Below the pieces are notes generated by a model, which was not told the origin of the DNA, did not search any database, and saw nothing but the letters and a program-made list of their open reading frames with translations. Shown piece after piece: positions 21,512 through 35,600 of a DNA stretch of 64,000 nt (positions are counted from its first letter, which is position 1; every line of letters begins with the position of its first letter). Origin of the DNA: Anopheles merus. Its lineage: Eukaryota > Arthropoda > Insecta > Diptera > Culicidae. A program made the translations under genes and the position numbers. The DNA lies in NCBI RefSeq assembly GCF_017562075.2, contig NW_024427637.1:1-64000 (forward strand). Reading direction: 5' to 3'.

Positions 21512-24500
21512 TGCACTATGACCCATTTTGAGACTTTTTCATCGCCAAGATCCTTATTATTGTGTTCCAGGGCTTTGGTTTGGTTATTCAAGAAGCCTCA
21601 ATGATATAAGAACGATAATGGTTGACCTTGCATTTTCGTCAAAATTTCAACCATGGCCATATGGATGGATGGGAAAGTGGGACATTCCTTCAAATGGCCA
21701 TAACTTCGTAACCATGTGTCCTAGCGAGACGATTAAGACAGTTTTGGAAAGGTATTGAAGCGGTCTTCTAAAGCCGCACATGGGTTCTACGATTAAACTC
21801 ACGGATAGTCTTGTAAATGGGCTCTGAATGCATTTTACTCGGGAAAACCTATCAATTTTAGCATGCGTATATAGTGCACTATGACCCATTTTGAGACTTT
21901 TTCATCGCCAAGATCCTTATTATTGTGTTCCAGGGCTTTGGTTTGGTTATTCAAGAAGCCTCAATGATATAAGAACGATAATGGTTGACCTTGCATTTTC
22001 GTCAAAATTTCAACCATGGCCATATGGATGGATGGGAAAGTTGGACATTCCTTCAAATGGCCATAACTTCGTAACCATGTGTCCTAGCGAGACGATTAAG
22101 ACAGTTTTGGAAAGGTATTGAAGCGGTCTTCTAAAGCCGCACATGGGTTCTACGATTAAACTCACGGATAGTCTTGTAAATGGGCTCTGAATGCATTTTA
22201 CTCGGGAAAACCTATCAATTTTAGCATGCGTATATAGTGCACTATGACCCATTTTGAGACTTTTTCATCGCCAAGATCCTTATTATTGTGTTCCAGGGCT
22301 TTGGTTTGGTTATTCAAGAAGCCTCAATGATATAAGAACGATAATGGTTGACCTTGCATTTTCGTCAAAATTTCAACCATGGCCATATGGATGGATGGGA
22401 AAGTTGGACATTCCTTCAAATGGCCATAACTTCGTAACCATGTGTCCTAGCGAGACGATTAAGACAGTTTTGGAAAGGTATTGAAGCGGTCTTCTAAAGC
22501 CGCACATGGGTTCTACGATTAAACTCACGGATAGTCTTGTAAATGGGCTCTGAATGCATTTTACTCGGGAAAACCTATCAATTTTAGCATGCGTATATAG
22601 TGCACTATGACCCATTTTGAGACTTTTTCATCGCCAAGATCCTTATTATTGTGTTCCAGGGCTTTGGTTTGGTTATTCAAGAAGCCTCAATGATATAAGA
22701 ACGATAATGGTTGACCTTGCATTTTCGTCAAAATTTCAACCATGGCCATATGGATGGATGGGAAAGTTGGACATTCCTTCAAATGGCCATAACTTCGTAA
22801 CCATGTGTCCTAGCGAGACGATTAAGACAGTTTTGGAAAGGTATTGAAGCGGTCTTCTAAAGCCGCACATGGGTTCTACGATTAAACTCACGGATAGTCT
22901 TGTAAATGGCCTCTGAATGCATTTTACTCGGGAAAACCTATCAATTTTAGCATGCGTATATAGTGCACTATGACCCATTTTGAGACTTTTTCATCGCCAA
23001 GATCCTTATTATTGTGTTCCAGGGCTTTGGTTTGGTTATTCAAGAAGCCTCAATGATATAAGAACGATAATGGTTGACCTTGCATTTTCGTCAAAATTTC
23101 AACCATGGCCATATGGATGGATGGGAAAGTTGGACATTCCTTCAAATGGCCATAACTTCGTAACCATGTGTCCTAGCGAGACGATTAAGACAGTTTTGGA
23201 AAGGTATTGAAGCGGTCTTCTAAAGCCGCACATGGGTTCTACGATTAAACTCACGGATAGTCTTGTAAATGGGCTCTGAATGCATTTTACTCGGGAAAAC
23301 CTATCAATTTTAGCATGCGTATATAGTGCACTATGACCCATTTTGAGACTTTTTCATCGCCAAGATCCTTATTATTGTGTTCCAGGGCTTTGGTTTGGTT
23401 ATTCAAGAAGCCTCAATGATATAAGAACGATAATGGTTGACCTTGCATTTTCGTCAAAATTTCAACCATGGCCATATGGATGGATGGGAAAGTTGGACAT
23501 TCCTTCAAATGGCCATAACTTCGTAACCATGTGTCCTAGCGAGACGATTAAGACAGTTTTGGAAAGGTATTGAAGCGGTCTTCTAAAGCCGCACATGGGT
23601 TCTACGATTAAACTCACGGATAGTCTTGTAAATGGGCTCTGAATGCATTTTACTCGGGAAAACCTATCAATTTTAGCATGCGTATATAGTGCACTATGAC
23701 CCATTTTGAGACTTTTTCATCGCCAAGATCCTTATTATTGTGTTCCAGGGCTTTGGTTTGGTTATTCAAGAAGCCTCAATGATATAAGAACGATAATGGT
23801 TGACCTTGCATTTTCGTCAAAATTTCAACCATGGCCATATGGATGGATGGGAAAGTTGGACATTCCTTCAAATGGCCATAACTTCGTAACCATGTGTCCT
23901 AGCGAGACGATTAAGACAGTTTTGGAAAGGTATTGAAGCGGTCTTCTAAAGCCGCACATGGGTTCTACGATTAAACTCACGGATAGTCTTGTAAATGGGC
24001 TCTGAATGCATTTTACTCGGGAAAACCTATCAATTTTAGCATGCGTATATAGTGCACTATGACCCATTTTGAGACTTTTTCATCGCCAAGATCCTTATTA
24101 TTGTGTTCCAGGGCTTTGGTTTGGTTATTCAAGAAGCCTCAATGATATAAGAACGATAATGGTTGACCTTGCATTTTCGTCAAAATTTCAACCATGGCCA
24201 TATGGATGGATGGGAAAGTTGGACATTCCTTCAAATGGCCATAACTTCGTAACCATGTGTCCTAGCGAGACGATTAAGACAGTTTTGGAAAGGTATTGAA
24301 GCGGTCTTCTAAAGCCGCACATGGGTTCTACGATTAAACTCACGGATAGTCTTGTAAATGGGCTCTGAATGCATTTTACTCGGGAAAACCTATCAATTTT
24401 AGCATGCGTATATAGTGCACTATGACCCATTTTGAGACTTTTTCATCGCCAAGATCCTTATTATTGTGTTCCAGGGCTTTGGTTTGGTTATTCAAGAAGC

Positions 24501-25503
24501 CTCAATGATATAAGAACGATAATGGTTGACCTTGCATTTTCGTCAAAATTTCAACCATGGCCATATGGATGGATGGGAAAGTTGGACATTCCTTCAAATG
24601 GCCATAACTTCGTAACCATGTGTCCTAGCGAGACGATTAAGACAGTTTTGGAAAGGTATTGAAGCGGTCTTCTAAAGCCGCACATGGGTTCTACGATTAA
24701 ACTCACGGATAGTCTTGTAAATGGGCTCTGAATGCATTTTACTCGGGAAAACCTATCAATTTTAGCATGCGTATATAGTGCACTATGACCCATTTTGAGA
24801 CTTTTTCATCGCCAAGATCCTTATTATTGTGTTCCAGGGCTTTGGTTTGGTTATTCAAGAAGCCTCAATGATATAAGAACGATAATGGTTGACCTTGCAT
24901 TTTCGTCAAAATTTCAACCATGGCCATATGGATGGATGGGAAAGTTGGACATTCCTTCAAATGGCCATAACTTCGTAACCATGTGTCCTAGCGAGACGAT
25001 TAAGACAGTTTTGGAAAGGTATTGAAGCGGTCTTCTAAAGCCGCACATGGGTTCTACGATTAAACTCACGGATAGTCTTGTAAATGGGCTCTGAATGCAT
25101 TTTACTCGGGAAAACCTATCAATTTTAGCATGCGTATATAGTGCACTATGACCCATTTTGAGACTTTTTCATCGCCAAGATCCTTATTATTGTGTTCCAG
25201 GGCTTTGGTTTGGTTATTCAAGAAGCCTCAATGATATAAGAACGATAATGGTTGACCTTGCATTTTCGTCAAAATTTCAACCATGGCCATATGGATGGAT
25301 GGGAAAGTTGGACATTCCTTCAAATGGCCATAACTTCGTAACCATGTGTCCTAGCGAGACGATTAAGACAGTTTTGGAAAGGTATTGAAGCGGTCTTCTA
25401 AAGCCGCACATGGGTTCTACGATTAAACTCACGGATAGTCTTGTAAATGGGCTCTGAATGCATTTTACTCGGAAAACCTATCAATTTTAGCATGCGTATA
25501 TAG
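21512..25503. repeat. Transition zone of the array (monomers 44-54)
   Basis: Eleven monomers, all of the T class at position 159. I see only three differences from consensus: T to G at 21679, G to C at 22910, and one G missing from the run at 25471-25472. The G class never appears again after 21511. Confidence 0.9.
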
Positions 25504-28500
25504 TGCACTATGACCCATTTTGAGACTTTTTCATCGCCAAGATCCTTATTATTGTGTTCCAGGGCTTTGGTTTGGTTATTCAAGAAGCCTCAATGATATA
25601 AGAACGATAATGGTTGACCTTGCATTTTCGTCAAAATTTCAACCATGGCCATATGGATGGATGGGAAAGTTGGACATTCCTTCAAATGGCCATAACTTCG
25701 TAACCATGTGTCCTAGCGAGACGATTAAGACAGTTTTGGAAAGGTATTGAAGCGGTCTTCTAAAGCCGCACATGGGTTCTACGATTAAACTCACGGATAG
25801 TCTTGTAAATGGGCTCTGAATGCATTTTACTCGGGAAAACCTATCAATTTTAGCATGCGTATATAGTGCACTATGACCCATTTTGAGACTTTTTCATCGC
25901 CAAGATCCTTATTATTGTGTTCCAGGGCTTTGGTTTGGTTATTCAAGAAGCCTCAATGATATAAGAACGATAATGGTTGACCTTGCATTTTCGTCAAAAT
26001 TTCAACCATGGCCATATGGATGGATGGGAAAGTTGGACATTCCTTCAAATGGCCATAACTTCGTAACCATGTGTCCTAGCGAGACGATTAAGACAGTTTT
26101 GGAAAGGTATTGAAGCGGTCTTCTAAAGCCGCACATGGGTTCTACGATTAAACTCACGGATAGTCTTGTAAATGGGCTCTGAATGCATTTTACTCGGGAA
26201 AACCTATCAATTTTAGCATGCGTATATAGTGCACTATGACCCATTTTGAGACTTTTTCATCGCCAAGATCCTTATTATTGTGTTCCAGGGCTTTGGTTTG
26301 GTTATTCAAGAAGCCTCAATGATATAAGAACGATAATGGTTGACCTTGCATTTTCGTCAAAATTTCAACCATGGCCATATGGATGGATGGGAAAGTTGGA
26401 CATTCCTTCAAATGGCCATAACTTCGTAACCATGTGTCCTAGCGAGACGATTAAGACAGTTTTGGAAAGGTATTGAAGCGGTCTTCTAAAGCCGCACATG
26501 GGTTCTACGATTAAACTCACGGATAGTCTTGTAAATGGGCTCTGAATGCATTTTACTCGGGAAAACCTATCAATTTTAGCATGCGTATATAGTGCACTAT
26601 GACCCATTTTGAGACTTTTTCATCGCCAAGATCCTTATTATTGTGTTCCAGGGCTTTGGTTTGGTTATTCAAGAAGCCTCAATGATATAAGAACGATAAT
26701 GGTTGACCTTGCATTTTCGTCAAAATTTCAACCATGGCCATATGGATGGATGGGAAAGTTGGACATTCCTTCAAATGGCCATAACTTCGTAACCATGTGT
26801 CCTAGCGAGACGATTAAGACAGTTTTGGAAAGGTATTGAAGCGGTCTTCTAAAGCCGCACATGGGTTCTACGATTAAACTCACGGATAGTCTTGTAAATG
26901 GGCTCTGAATGCATTTTACTCGGGAAAACCTATCAATTTTAGCATGCGTATATAGTGCACTATGACCCATTTTGAGACTTTTTCATCGCCAAGATCCTTA
27001 TTATTGTGTTCCAGGGCTTTGGTTTGGTTATTCAAGAAGCCTCAATGATATAAGAACGATAATGGTTGACCTTGCATTTTCGTCAAAATTTCAACCATGG
27101 CCATATGGATGGATGGGAAAGTTGGACATTCCTTCAAATGGCCATAACTTCGTAACCATGTGTCCTAGCGAGACGATTAAGACAGTTTTGGAAAGGTATT
27201 GAAGCGGTCTTCTAAAGCCGCACATGGGTTCTACGATTAAACTCACGGATAGTCTTGTAAATGGGCTCTGAATGCATTTTACTCGGGAAAACCTATCAAT
27301 TTTAGCATGCGTATATAGTGCACTATGACCCATTTTGAGACTTTTTCATCGCCAAGATCCTTATTATTGTGTTCCAGGGCTTTGGTTTGGTTATTCAAGA
27401 AGCCTCAATGATATAAGAACGATAATGGTTGACCTTGCATTTTCGTCAAAATTTCAACCATGGCCATATGGATGGATGGGAAAGTTGGACATTCCTTCAA
27501 ATGGCCATAACTTCGTAACCATGTGTCCTAGCGAGACGATTAAGACAGTTTTGGAAAGGTATTGAAGCGGTCTTCTAAAGCCGCACATGGGTTCTACGAT
27601 TAAACTCACGGATAGTCTTGTAAATGGGCTCTGAATGCATTTTACTCGGGAAAACCTATCAATTTTAGCATGCGTATATAGTGCACTATGACCCATTTTG
27701 AGACTTTTTCATCGCCAAGATCCTTATTATTGTGTTCCAGGGCTTTGGTTTGGTTATTCAAGAAGCCTCAATGATATAAGAACGATAATGGTTGACCTTG
27801 CATTTTCGTCAAAATTTCAACCATGGCCATATGGATGGATGGGAAAGTTGGACATTCCTTCAAATGGCCATAACTTCGTAACCATGTGTCCTAGCGAGAC
27901 GATTAAGACAGTTTTGGAAAGGTATTGAAGCGGTCTTCTAAAGCCGCACATGGGTTCTACGATTAAACTCACGGATAGTCTTGTAAATGGGCTCTGAATG
28001 CATTTTACTCGGGAAAACCTATCAATTTTAGCATGCGTATATAGTGCACTATGACCCATTTTGAGACTTTTTCATCGCCAAGATCCTTATTATTGTGTTC
28101 CAGGGCTTTGGTTTGGTTATTCAAGAAGCCTCAATGATATAAGAACGATAATGGTTGACCTTGCATTTTCGTCAAAATTTCAACCATGGCCATATGGATG
28201 GATGGGAAAGTTGGACATTCCTTCAAATGGCCATAACTTCGTAACCATGTGTCCTAGCGAGACGATTAAGACAGTTTTGGAAAGGTATTGAAGCGGTCTT
28301 CTAAAGCCGCACATGGGTTCTACGATTAAACTCACGGATAGTCTTGTAAATGGGCTCTGAATGCATTTTACTCGGGAAAACCTATCAATTTTAGCATGCG
28401 TATATAGTGCACTATGACCCATTTTGAGACTTTTTCATCGCCAAGATCCTTATTATTGTGTTCCAGGGCTTTGGTTTGGTTATTCAAGAAGCCTCAATGA

Positions 28501-31500
28501 TATAAGAACGATAATGGTTGACCTTGCATTTTCGTCAAAATTTCAACCATGGCCATATGGATGGATGGGAAAGTTGGACATTCCTTCAAATGGCCATAAC
28601 TTCGTAACCATGTGTCCTAGCGAGACGATTAAGACAGTTTTGGAAAGGTATTGAAGCGGTCTTCTAAAGCCGCACATGGGTTCTACGATTAAACTCACGG
28701 ATAGTCTTGTAAATGGGCTCTGAATGCATTTTACTCGGGAAAACCTATCAATTTTAGCATGCGTATATAGTGCACTATGACCCATTTTGAGACTTTTTCA
28801 TCGCCAAGATCCTTATTATTGTGTTCCAGGGCTTTGGTTTGGTTATTCAAGAAGCCTCAATGATATAAGAACGATAATGGTTGACCTTGCATTTTCGTCA
28901 AAATTTCAACCATGGCCATATGGATGGATGGGAAAGTTGGACATTCCTTCAAATGGCCATAACTTCGTAACCATGTGTCCTAGCGAGACGATTAAGACAG
29001 TTTTGGAAAGGTATTGAAGCGGTCTTCTAAAGCCGCACATGGGTTCTACGATTAAACTCACGGATAGTCTTGTAAATGGGCTCTGAATGCATTTTACTCG
29101 GGAAAACCTATCAATTTTAGCATGCGTATATAGTGCACTATGACCCATTTTGAGACTTTTTCATCGCCAAGATCCTTATTATTGTGTTCCAGGGCTTTGG
29201 TTTGGTTATTCAAGAAGCCTCAATGATATAAGAACGATAATGGTTGACCTTGCATTTTCGTCAAAATTTCAACCATGGCCATATGGATGGATGGGAAAGT
29301 TGGACATTCCTTCAAATGGCCATAACTTCGTAACCATGTGTCCTAGCGAGACGATTAAGACAGTTTTGGAAAGGTATTGAAGCGGTCTTCTAAAGCCGCA
29401 CATGGGTTCTACGATTAAACTCACGGATAGTCTTGTAAATGGGCTCTGAATGCATTTTACTCGGGAAAACCTATCAATTTTAGCATGCGTATATAGTGCA
29501 CTATGACCCATTTTGAGACTTTTTCATCGCCAAGATCCTTATTATTGTGTTCCAGGGCTTTGGTTTGGTTATTCAAGAAGCCTCAATGATATAAGAACGA
29601 TAATGGTTGACCTTGCATTTTCGTCAAAATTTCAACCATGGCCATATGGATGGATGGGAAAGTTGGACATTCCTTCAAATGGCCATAACTTCGTAACCAT
29701 GTGTCCTAGCGAGACGATTAAGACAGTTTTGGAAAGGTATTGAAGCGGTCTTCTAAAGCCGCACATGGGTTCTACGATTAAACTCACGGATAGTCTTGTA
29801 AATGGGCTCTGAATGCATTTTACTCGGGAAAACCTATCAATTTTAGCATGCGTATATAGTGCACTATGACCCATTTTGAGACTTTTTCATCGCCAAGATC
29901 CTTATTATTGTGTTCCAGGGCTTTGGTTTGGTTATTCAAGAAGCCTCAATGATATAAGAACGATAATGGTTGACCTTGCATTTTCGTCAAAATTTCAACC
30001 ATGGCCATATGGATGGATGGGAAAGTTGGACATTCCTTCAAATGGCCATAACTTCGTAACCATGTGTCCTAGCGAGACGATTAAGACAGTTTTGGAAAGG
30101 TATTGAAGCGGTCTTCTAAAGCCGCACATGGGTTCTACGATTAAACTCACGGATAGTCTTGTAAATGGGCTCTGAATGCATTTTACTCGGGAAAACCTAT
30201 CAATTTTAGCATGCGTATATAGTGCACTATGACCCATTTTGAGACTTTTTCATCGCCAAGATCCTTATTATTGTGTTCCAGGGCTTTGGTTTGGTTATTC
30301 AAGAAGCCTCAATGATATAAGAACGATAATGGTTGACCTTGCATTTTCGTCAAAATTTCAACCATGGCCATATGGATGGATGGGAAAGTTGGACATTCCT
30401 TCAAATGGCCATAACTTCGTAACCATGTGTCCTAGCGAGACGATTAAGACAGTTTTGGAAAGGTATTGAAGCGGTCTTCTAAAGCCGCACATGGGTTCTA
30501 CGATTAAACTCACGGATAGTCTTGTAAATGGGCTCTGAATGCATTTTACTCGGGAAAACCTATCAATTTTAGCATGCGTATATAGTGCACTATGACCCAT
30601 TTTGAGACTTTTTCATCGCCAAGATCCTTATTATTGTGTTCCAGGGCTTTGGTTTGGTTATTCAAGAAGCCTCAATGATATAAGAACGATAATGGTTGAC
30701 CTTGCATTTTCGTCAAAATTTCAACCATGGCCATATGGATGGATGGGAAAGTTGGACATTCCTTCAAATGGCCATAACTTCGTAACCATGTGTCCTAGCG
30801 AGACGATTAAGACAGTTTTGGAAAGGTATTGAAGCGGTCTTCTAAAGCCGCACATGGGTTCTACGATTAAACTCACGGATAGTCTTGTAAATGGGCTCTG
30901 AATGCATTTTACTCGGGAAAACCTATCAATTTTAGCATGCGTATATAGTGCACTATGACCCATTTTGAGACTTTTTCATCGCCAAGATCCTTATTATTGT
31001 GTTCCAGGGCTTTGGTTTGGTTATTCAAGAAGCCTCAATGATATAAGAACGATAATGGTTGACCTTGCATTTTCGTCAAAATTTCAACCATGGCCATATG
31101 GATGGATGGGAAAGTTGGACATTCCTTCAAATGGCCATAACTTCGTAACCATGTGTCCTAGCGAGACGATTAAGACAGTTTTGGAAAGGTATTGAAGCGG
31201 TCTTCTAAAGCCGCACATGGGTTCTACGATTAAACTCACGGATAGTCTTGTAAATGGGCTCTGAATGCATTTTACTCGGGAAAACCTATCAATTTTAGCA
31301 TGCGTATATAGTGCACTATGACCCATTTTGAGACTTTTTCATCGCCAAGATCCTTATTATTGTGTTCCAGGGCTTTGGTTTGGTTATTCAAGAAGCCTCA
31401 ATGATATAAGAACGATAATGGTTGACCTTGCATTTTCGTCAAAATTTCAACCATGGCCATATGGATGGATGGGAAAGTTGGACATTCCTTCAAATGGCCA

Positions 31501-32396
31501 TAACTTCGTAACCATGTGTCCTAGCGAGACGATTAAGACAGTTTTGGAAAGGTATTGAAGCGGTCTTCTAAAGCCGCACATGGGTTCTACGATTAAACTC
31601 ACGGATAGTCTTGTAAATGGGCTCTGAATGCATTTTACTCGGGAAAACCTATCAATTTTAGCATGCGTATATAGTGCACTATGACCCATTTTGAGACTTT
31701 TTCATCGCCAAGATCCTTATTATTGTGTTCCAGGGCTTTGGTTTGGTTATTCAAGAAGCCTCAATGATATAAGAACGATAATGGTTGACCTTGCATTTTC
31801 GTCAAAATTTCAACCATGGCCATATGGATGGATGGGAAAGTTGGACATTCCTTCAAATGGCCATAACTTCGTAACCATGTGTCCTAGCGAGACGATTAAG
31901 ACAGTTTTGGAAAGGTATTGAAGCGGTCTTCTAAAGCCGCACATGGGTTCTACGATTAAACTCACGGATAGTCTTGTAAATGGGCTCTGAATGCATTTTA
32001 CTCGGGAAAACCTATCAATTTTAGCATGCGTATATAGTGCACTATGACCCATTTTGAGACTTTTTCATCGCCAAGATCCTTATTATTGTGTTCCAGGGCT
32101 TTGGTTTGGTTATTCAAGAAGCCTCAATGATATAAGAACGATAATGGTTGACCTTGCATTTTCGTCAAAATTTCAACCATGGCCATATGGATGGATGGGA
32201 AAGTTGGACATTCCTTCAAATGGCCATAACTTCGTAACCATGTGTCCTAGCGAGACGATTAAGACAGTTTTGGAAAGGTATTGAAGCGGTCTTCTAAAGC
32301 CGCACATGGGTTCTACGATTAAACTCACGGATAGTCTTGTAAATGGGCTCTGAATGCATTTTACTCGGGAAAACCTATCAATTTTAGCATGCGTAT

Positions 32397-32408
32397 ATAG
32401 TGCACTAT
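32397..32408. repeat. 12-bp perfect palindrome at the monomer junction (example)
   Basis: ATAGTGCACTAT is its own reverse complement and recurs once per 363 bases in almost every copy; the copy at about 8105-8115 is altered. The retrotransposon inserted inside this motif: the 3' LTR end at 5940 is followed by TGCACTAT, the second part of the palindrome. Confidence 0.9.
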
Positions 32409-32539
32409 GACCCATTTTGAGACTTTTTCATCGCCAAGATCCTTATTATTGTGTTCCAGGGCTTTGGTTTGGTTATTCAAGAAGCCTCAATGATATAAGA
32501 ACGATAATGGTTGACCTTGCATTTTCGTCAAAATTTCAA

Positions 32540-32553
32540 CCATGGCCATATGG
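32540..32553. repeat. Nested palindromes in the monomer (example)
   Basis: CCATGG, ATGGCCAT and CCATATGG overlap within 14 bases (unit 140-153). ATGGCCAT occurs again 41 bases further on (unit 183-190). Dense short dyads of this kind can extrude as cruciforms or bind dimeric proteins; which, if either, happens here is unknown. Confidence 0.75.
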
Positions 32554-32648
32554 ATGGATGGGAAAGTTGGACATTCCTTCAAATGGCCATAACTTCGTAA
32601 CCATGTGTCCTAGCGAGACGATTAAGACAGTTTTGGAAAGGTATTGAA

Positions 32649-32666
32649 GCGGTCTTCTAAAGCCGC
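32649..32666. repeat. Bulged hairpin in the monomer (example)
   Basis: GCGG (unit 249-252) pairs with CCGC (263-266) and CTT (254-256) with AAG (260-262), with one bulged T and the loop CTA. That gives seven base pairs, most of them GC, in an otherwise AT-rich unit. It lies just after the stop of the forward open frame. Confidence 0.6.
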
Positions 32667-35600
32667 ACATGGGTTCTACGATTAAACTCACGGATAGTCT
32701 TGTAAATGGGCTCTGAATGCATTTTACTCGGGAAAACCTATCAATTTTAGCATGCGTATATAGTGCACTATGACCCATTTTGAGACTTTTTCATCGCCAA
32801 GATCCTTATTATTGTGTTCCAGGGCTTTGGTTTGGTTATTCAAGAAGCCTCAATGATATAAGAACGATAATGGTTGACCTTGCATTTTCGTCAAAATTTC
32901 AACCATGGCCATATGGATGGATGGGAAAGTTGGACATTCCTTCAAATGGCCATAACTTCGTAACCATGTGTCCTAGCGAGACGATTAAGACAGTTTTGGA
33001 AAGGTATTGAAGCGGTCTTCTAAAGCCGCACATGGGTTCTACGATTAAACTCACGGATAGTCTTGTAAATGGGCTCTGAATGCATTTTACTCGGGAAAAC
33101 CTATCAATTTTAGCATGCGTATATAGTGCACTATGACCCATTTTGAGACTTTTTCATCGCCAAGATCCTTATTATTGTGTTCCAGGGCTTTGGTTTGGTT
33201 ATTCAAGAAGCCTCAATGATATAAGAACGATAATGGTTGACCTTGCATTTTCGTCAAAATTTCAACCATGGCCATATGGATGGATGGGAAAGTTGGACAT
33301 TCCTTCAAATGGCCATAACTTCGTAACCATGTGTCCTAGCGAGACGATTAAGACAGTTTTGGAAAGGTATTGAAGCGGTCTTCTAAAGCCGCACATGGGT
33401 TCTACGATTAAACTCACGGATAGTCTTGTAAATGGGCTCTGAATGCATTTTACTCGGGAAAACCTATCAATTTTAGCATGCGTATATAGTGCACTATGAC
33501 CCATTTTGAGACTTTTTCATCGCCAAGATCCTTATTATTGTGTTCCAGGGCTTTGGTTTGGTTATTCAAGAAGCCTCAATGATATAAGAACGATAATGGT
33601 TGACCTTGCATTTTCGTCAAAATTTCAACCATGGCCATATGGATGGATGGGAAAGTTGGACATTCCTTCAAATGGCCATAACTTCGTAACCATGTGTCCT
33701 AGCGAGACGATTAAGACAGTTTTGGAAAGGTATTGAAGCGGTCTTCTAAAGCCGCACATGGGTTCTACGATTAAACTCACGGATAGTCTTGTAAATGGGC
33801 TCTGAATGCATTTTACTCGGGAAAACCTATCAATTTTAGCATGCGTATATAGTGCACTATGACCCATTTTGAGACTTTTTCATCGCCAAGATCCTTATTA
33901 TTGTGTTCCAGGGCTTTGGTTTGGTTATTCAAGAAGCCTCAATGATATAAGAACGATAATGGTTGACCTTGCATTTTCGTCAAAATTTCAACCATGGCCA
34001 TATGGATGGATGGGAAAGTTGGACATTCCTTCAAATGGCCATAACTTCGTAACCATGTGTCCTAGCGAGACGATTAAGACAGTTTTGGAAAGGTATTGAA
34101 GCGGTCTTCTAAAGCCGCACATGGGTTCTACGATTAAACTCACGGATAGTCTTGTAAATGGGCTCTGAATGCATTTTACTCGGGAAAACCTATCAATTTT
34201 AGCATGCGTATATAGTGCACTATGACCCATTTTGAGACTTTTTCATCGCCAAGATCCTTATTATTGTGTTCCAGGGCTTTGGTTTGGTTATTCAAGAAGC
34301 CTCAATGATATAAGAACGATAATGGTTGACCTTGCATTTTCGTCAAAATTTCAACCATGGCCATATGGATGGATGGGAAAGTTGGACATTCCTTCAAATG
34401 GCCATAACTTCGTAACCATGTGTCCTAGCGAGACGATTAAGACAGTTTTGGAAAGGTATTGAAGCGGTCTTCTAAAGCCGCACATGGGTTCTACGATTAA
34501 ACTCACGGATAGTCTTGTAAATGGGCTCTGAATGCATTTTACTCGGGAAAACCTATCAATTTTAGCATGCGTATATAGTGCACTATGACCCATTTTGAGA
34601 CTTTTTCATCGCCAAGATCCTTATTATTGTGTTCCAGGGCTTTGGTTTGGTTATTCAAGAAGCCTCAATGATATAAGAACGATAATGGTTGACCTTGCAT
34701 TTTCGTCAAAATTTCAACCATGGCCATATGGATGGATGGGAAAGTTGGACATTCCTTCAAATGGCCATAACTTCGTAACCATGTGTCCTAGCGAGACGAT
34801 TAAGACAGTTTTGGAAAGGTATTGAAGCGGTCTTCTAAAGCCGCACATGGGTTCTACGATTAAACTCACGGATAGTCTTGTAAATGGGCTCTGAATGCAT
34901 TTTACTCGGGAAAACCTATCAATTTTAGCATGCGTATATAGTGCACTATGACCCATTTTGAGACTTTTTCATCGCCAAGATCCTTATTATTGTGTTCCAG
35001 GGCTTTGGTTTGGTTATTCAAGAAGCCTCAATGATATAAGAACGATAATGGTTGACCTTGCATTTTCGTCAAAATTTCAACCATGGCCATATGGATGGAT
35101 GGGAAAGTTGGACATTCCTTCAAATGGCCATAACTTCGTAACCATGTGTCCTAGCGAGACGATTAAGACAGTTTTGGAAAGGTATTGAAGCGGTCTTCTA
35201 AAGCCGCACATGGGTTCTACGATTAAACTCACGGATAGTCTTGTAAATGGGCTCTGAATGCATTTTACTCGGGAAAACCTATCAATTTTAGCATGCGTAT
35301 ATAGTGCACTATGACCCATTTTGAGACTTTTTCATCGCCAAGATCCTTATTATTGTGTTCCAGGGCTTTGGTTTGGTTATTCAAGAAGCCTCAATGATAT
35401 AAGAACGATAATGGTTGACCTTGCATTTTCGTCAAAATTTCAACCATGGCCATATGGATGGATGGGAAAGTTGGACATTCCTTCAAATGGCCATAACTTC
35501 GTAACCATGTGTCCTAGCGAGACGATTAAGACAGTTTTGGAAAGGTATTGAAGCGGTCTTCTAAAGCCGCACATGGGTTCTACGATTAAACTCACGGATA

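Larger units (their letters stand above)
32401..32763. repeat. Representative satellite monomer (reference unit)
   Basis: This copy defines unit positions 1-363 used here. Visible structure, by unit position: a 12-bp palindrome spanning the unit junction (360-363 plus 1-8); nested palindromes at 140-153; ATGGCCAT at 142-149 and again at 183-190; a hairpin with GCGG/CCGC arms at 249-266; GCATGC at 350-355; and a TATATAG motif at 357-363. A forward frame of 76 codons and a reverse frame of 80 codons are open, but each ends within or just beyond the unit and neither resembles a known protein. Confidence 0.9.

Noticed and set aside
32718..32732. CENP-B-box-like sequence TGCATTTTACTCGGG at unit 318-332
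   Set aside because: It matches seven of the nine fixed positions of the mammalian box but misses two in the essential TTCG part. Insects lack a clear CENP-B orthologue, so chance resemblance is likelier.
32401..32763. Monomer as a dimer of two half-units of about 181 bases
   Set aside because: Aside from short shared words (ATGGCCAT, TGCATTTT) I see no alignable similarity between the halves.
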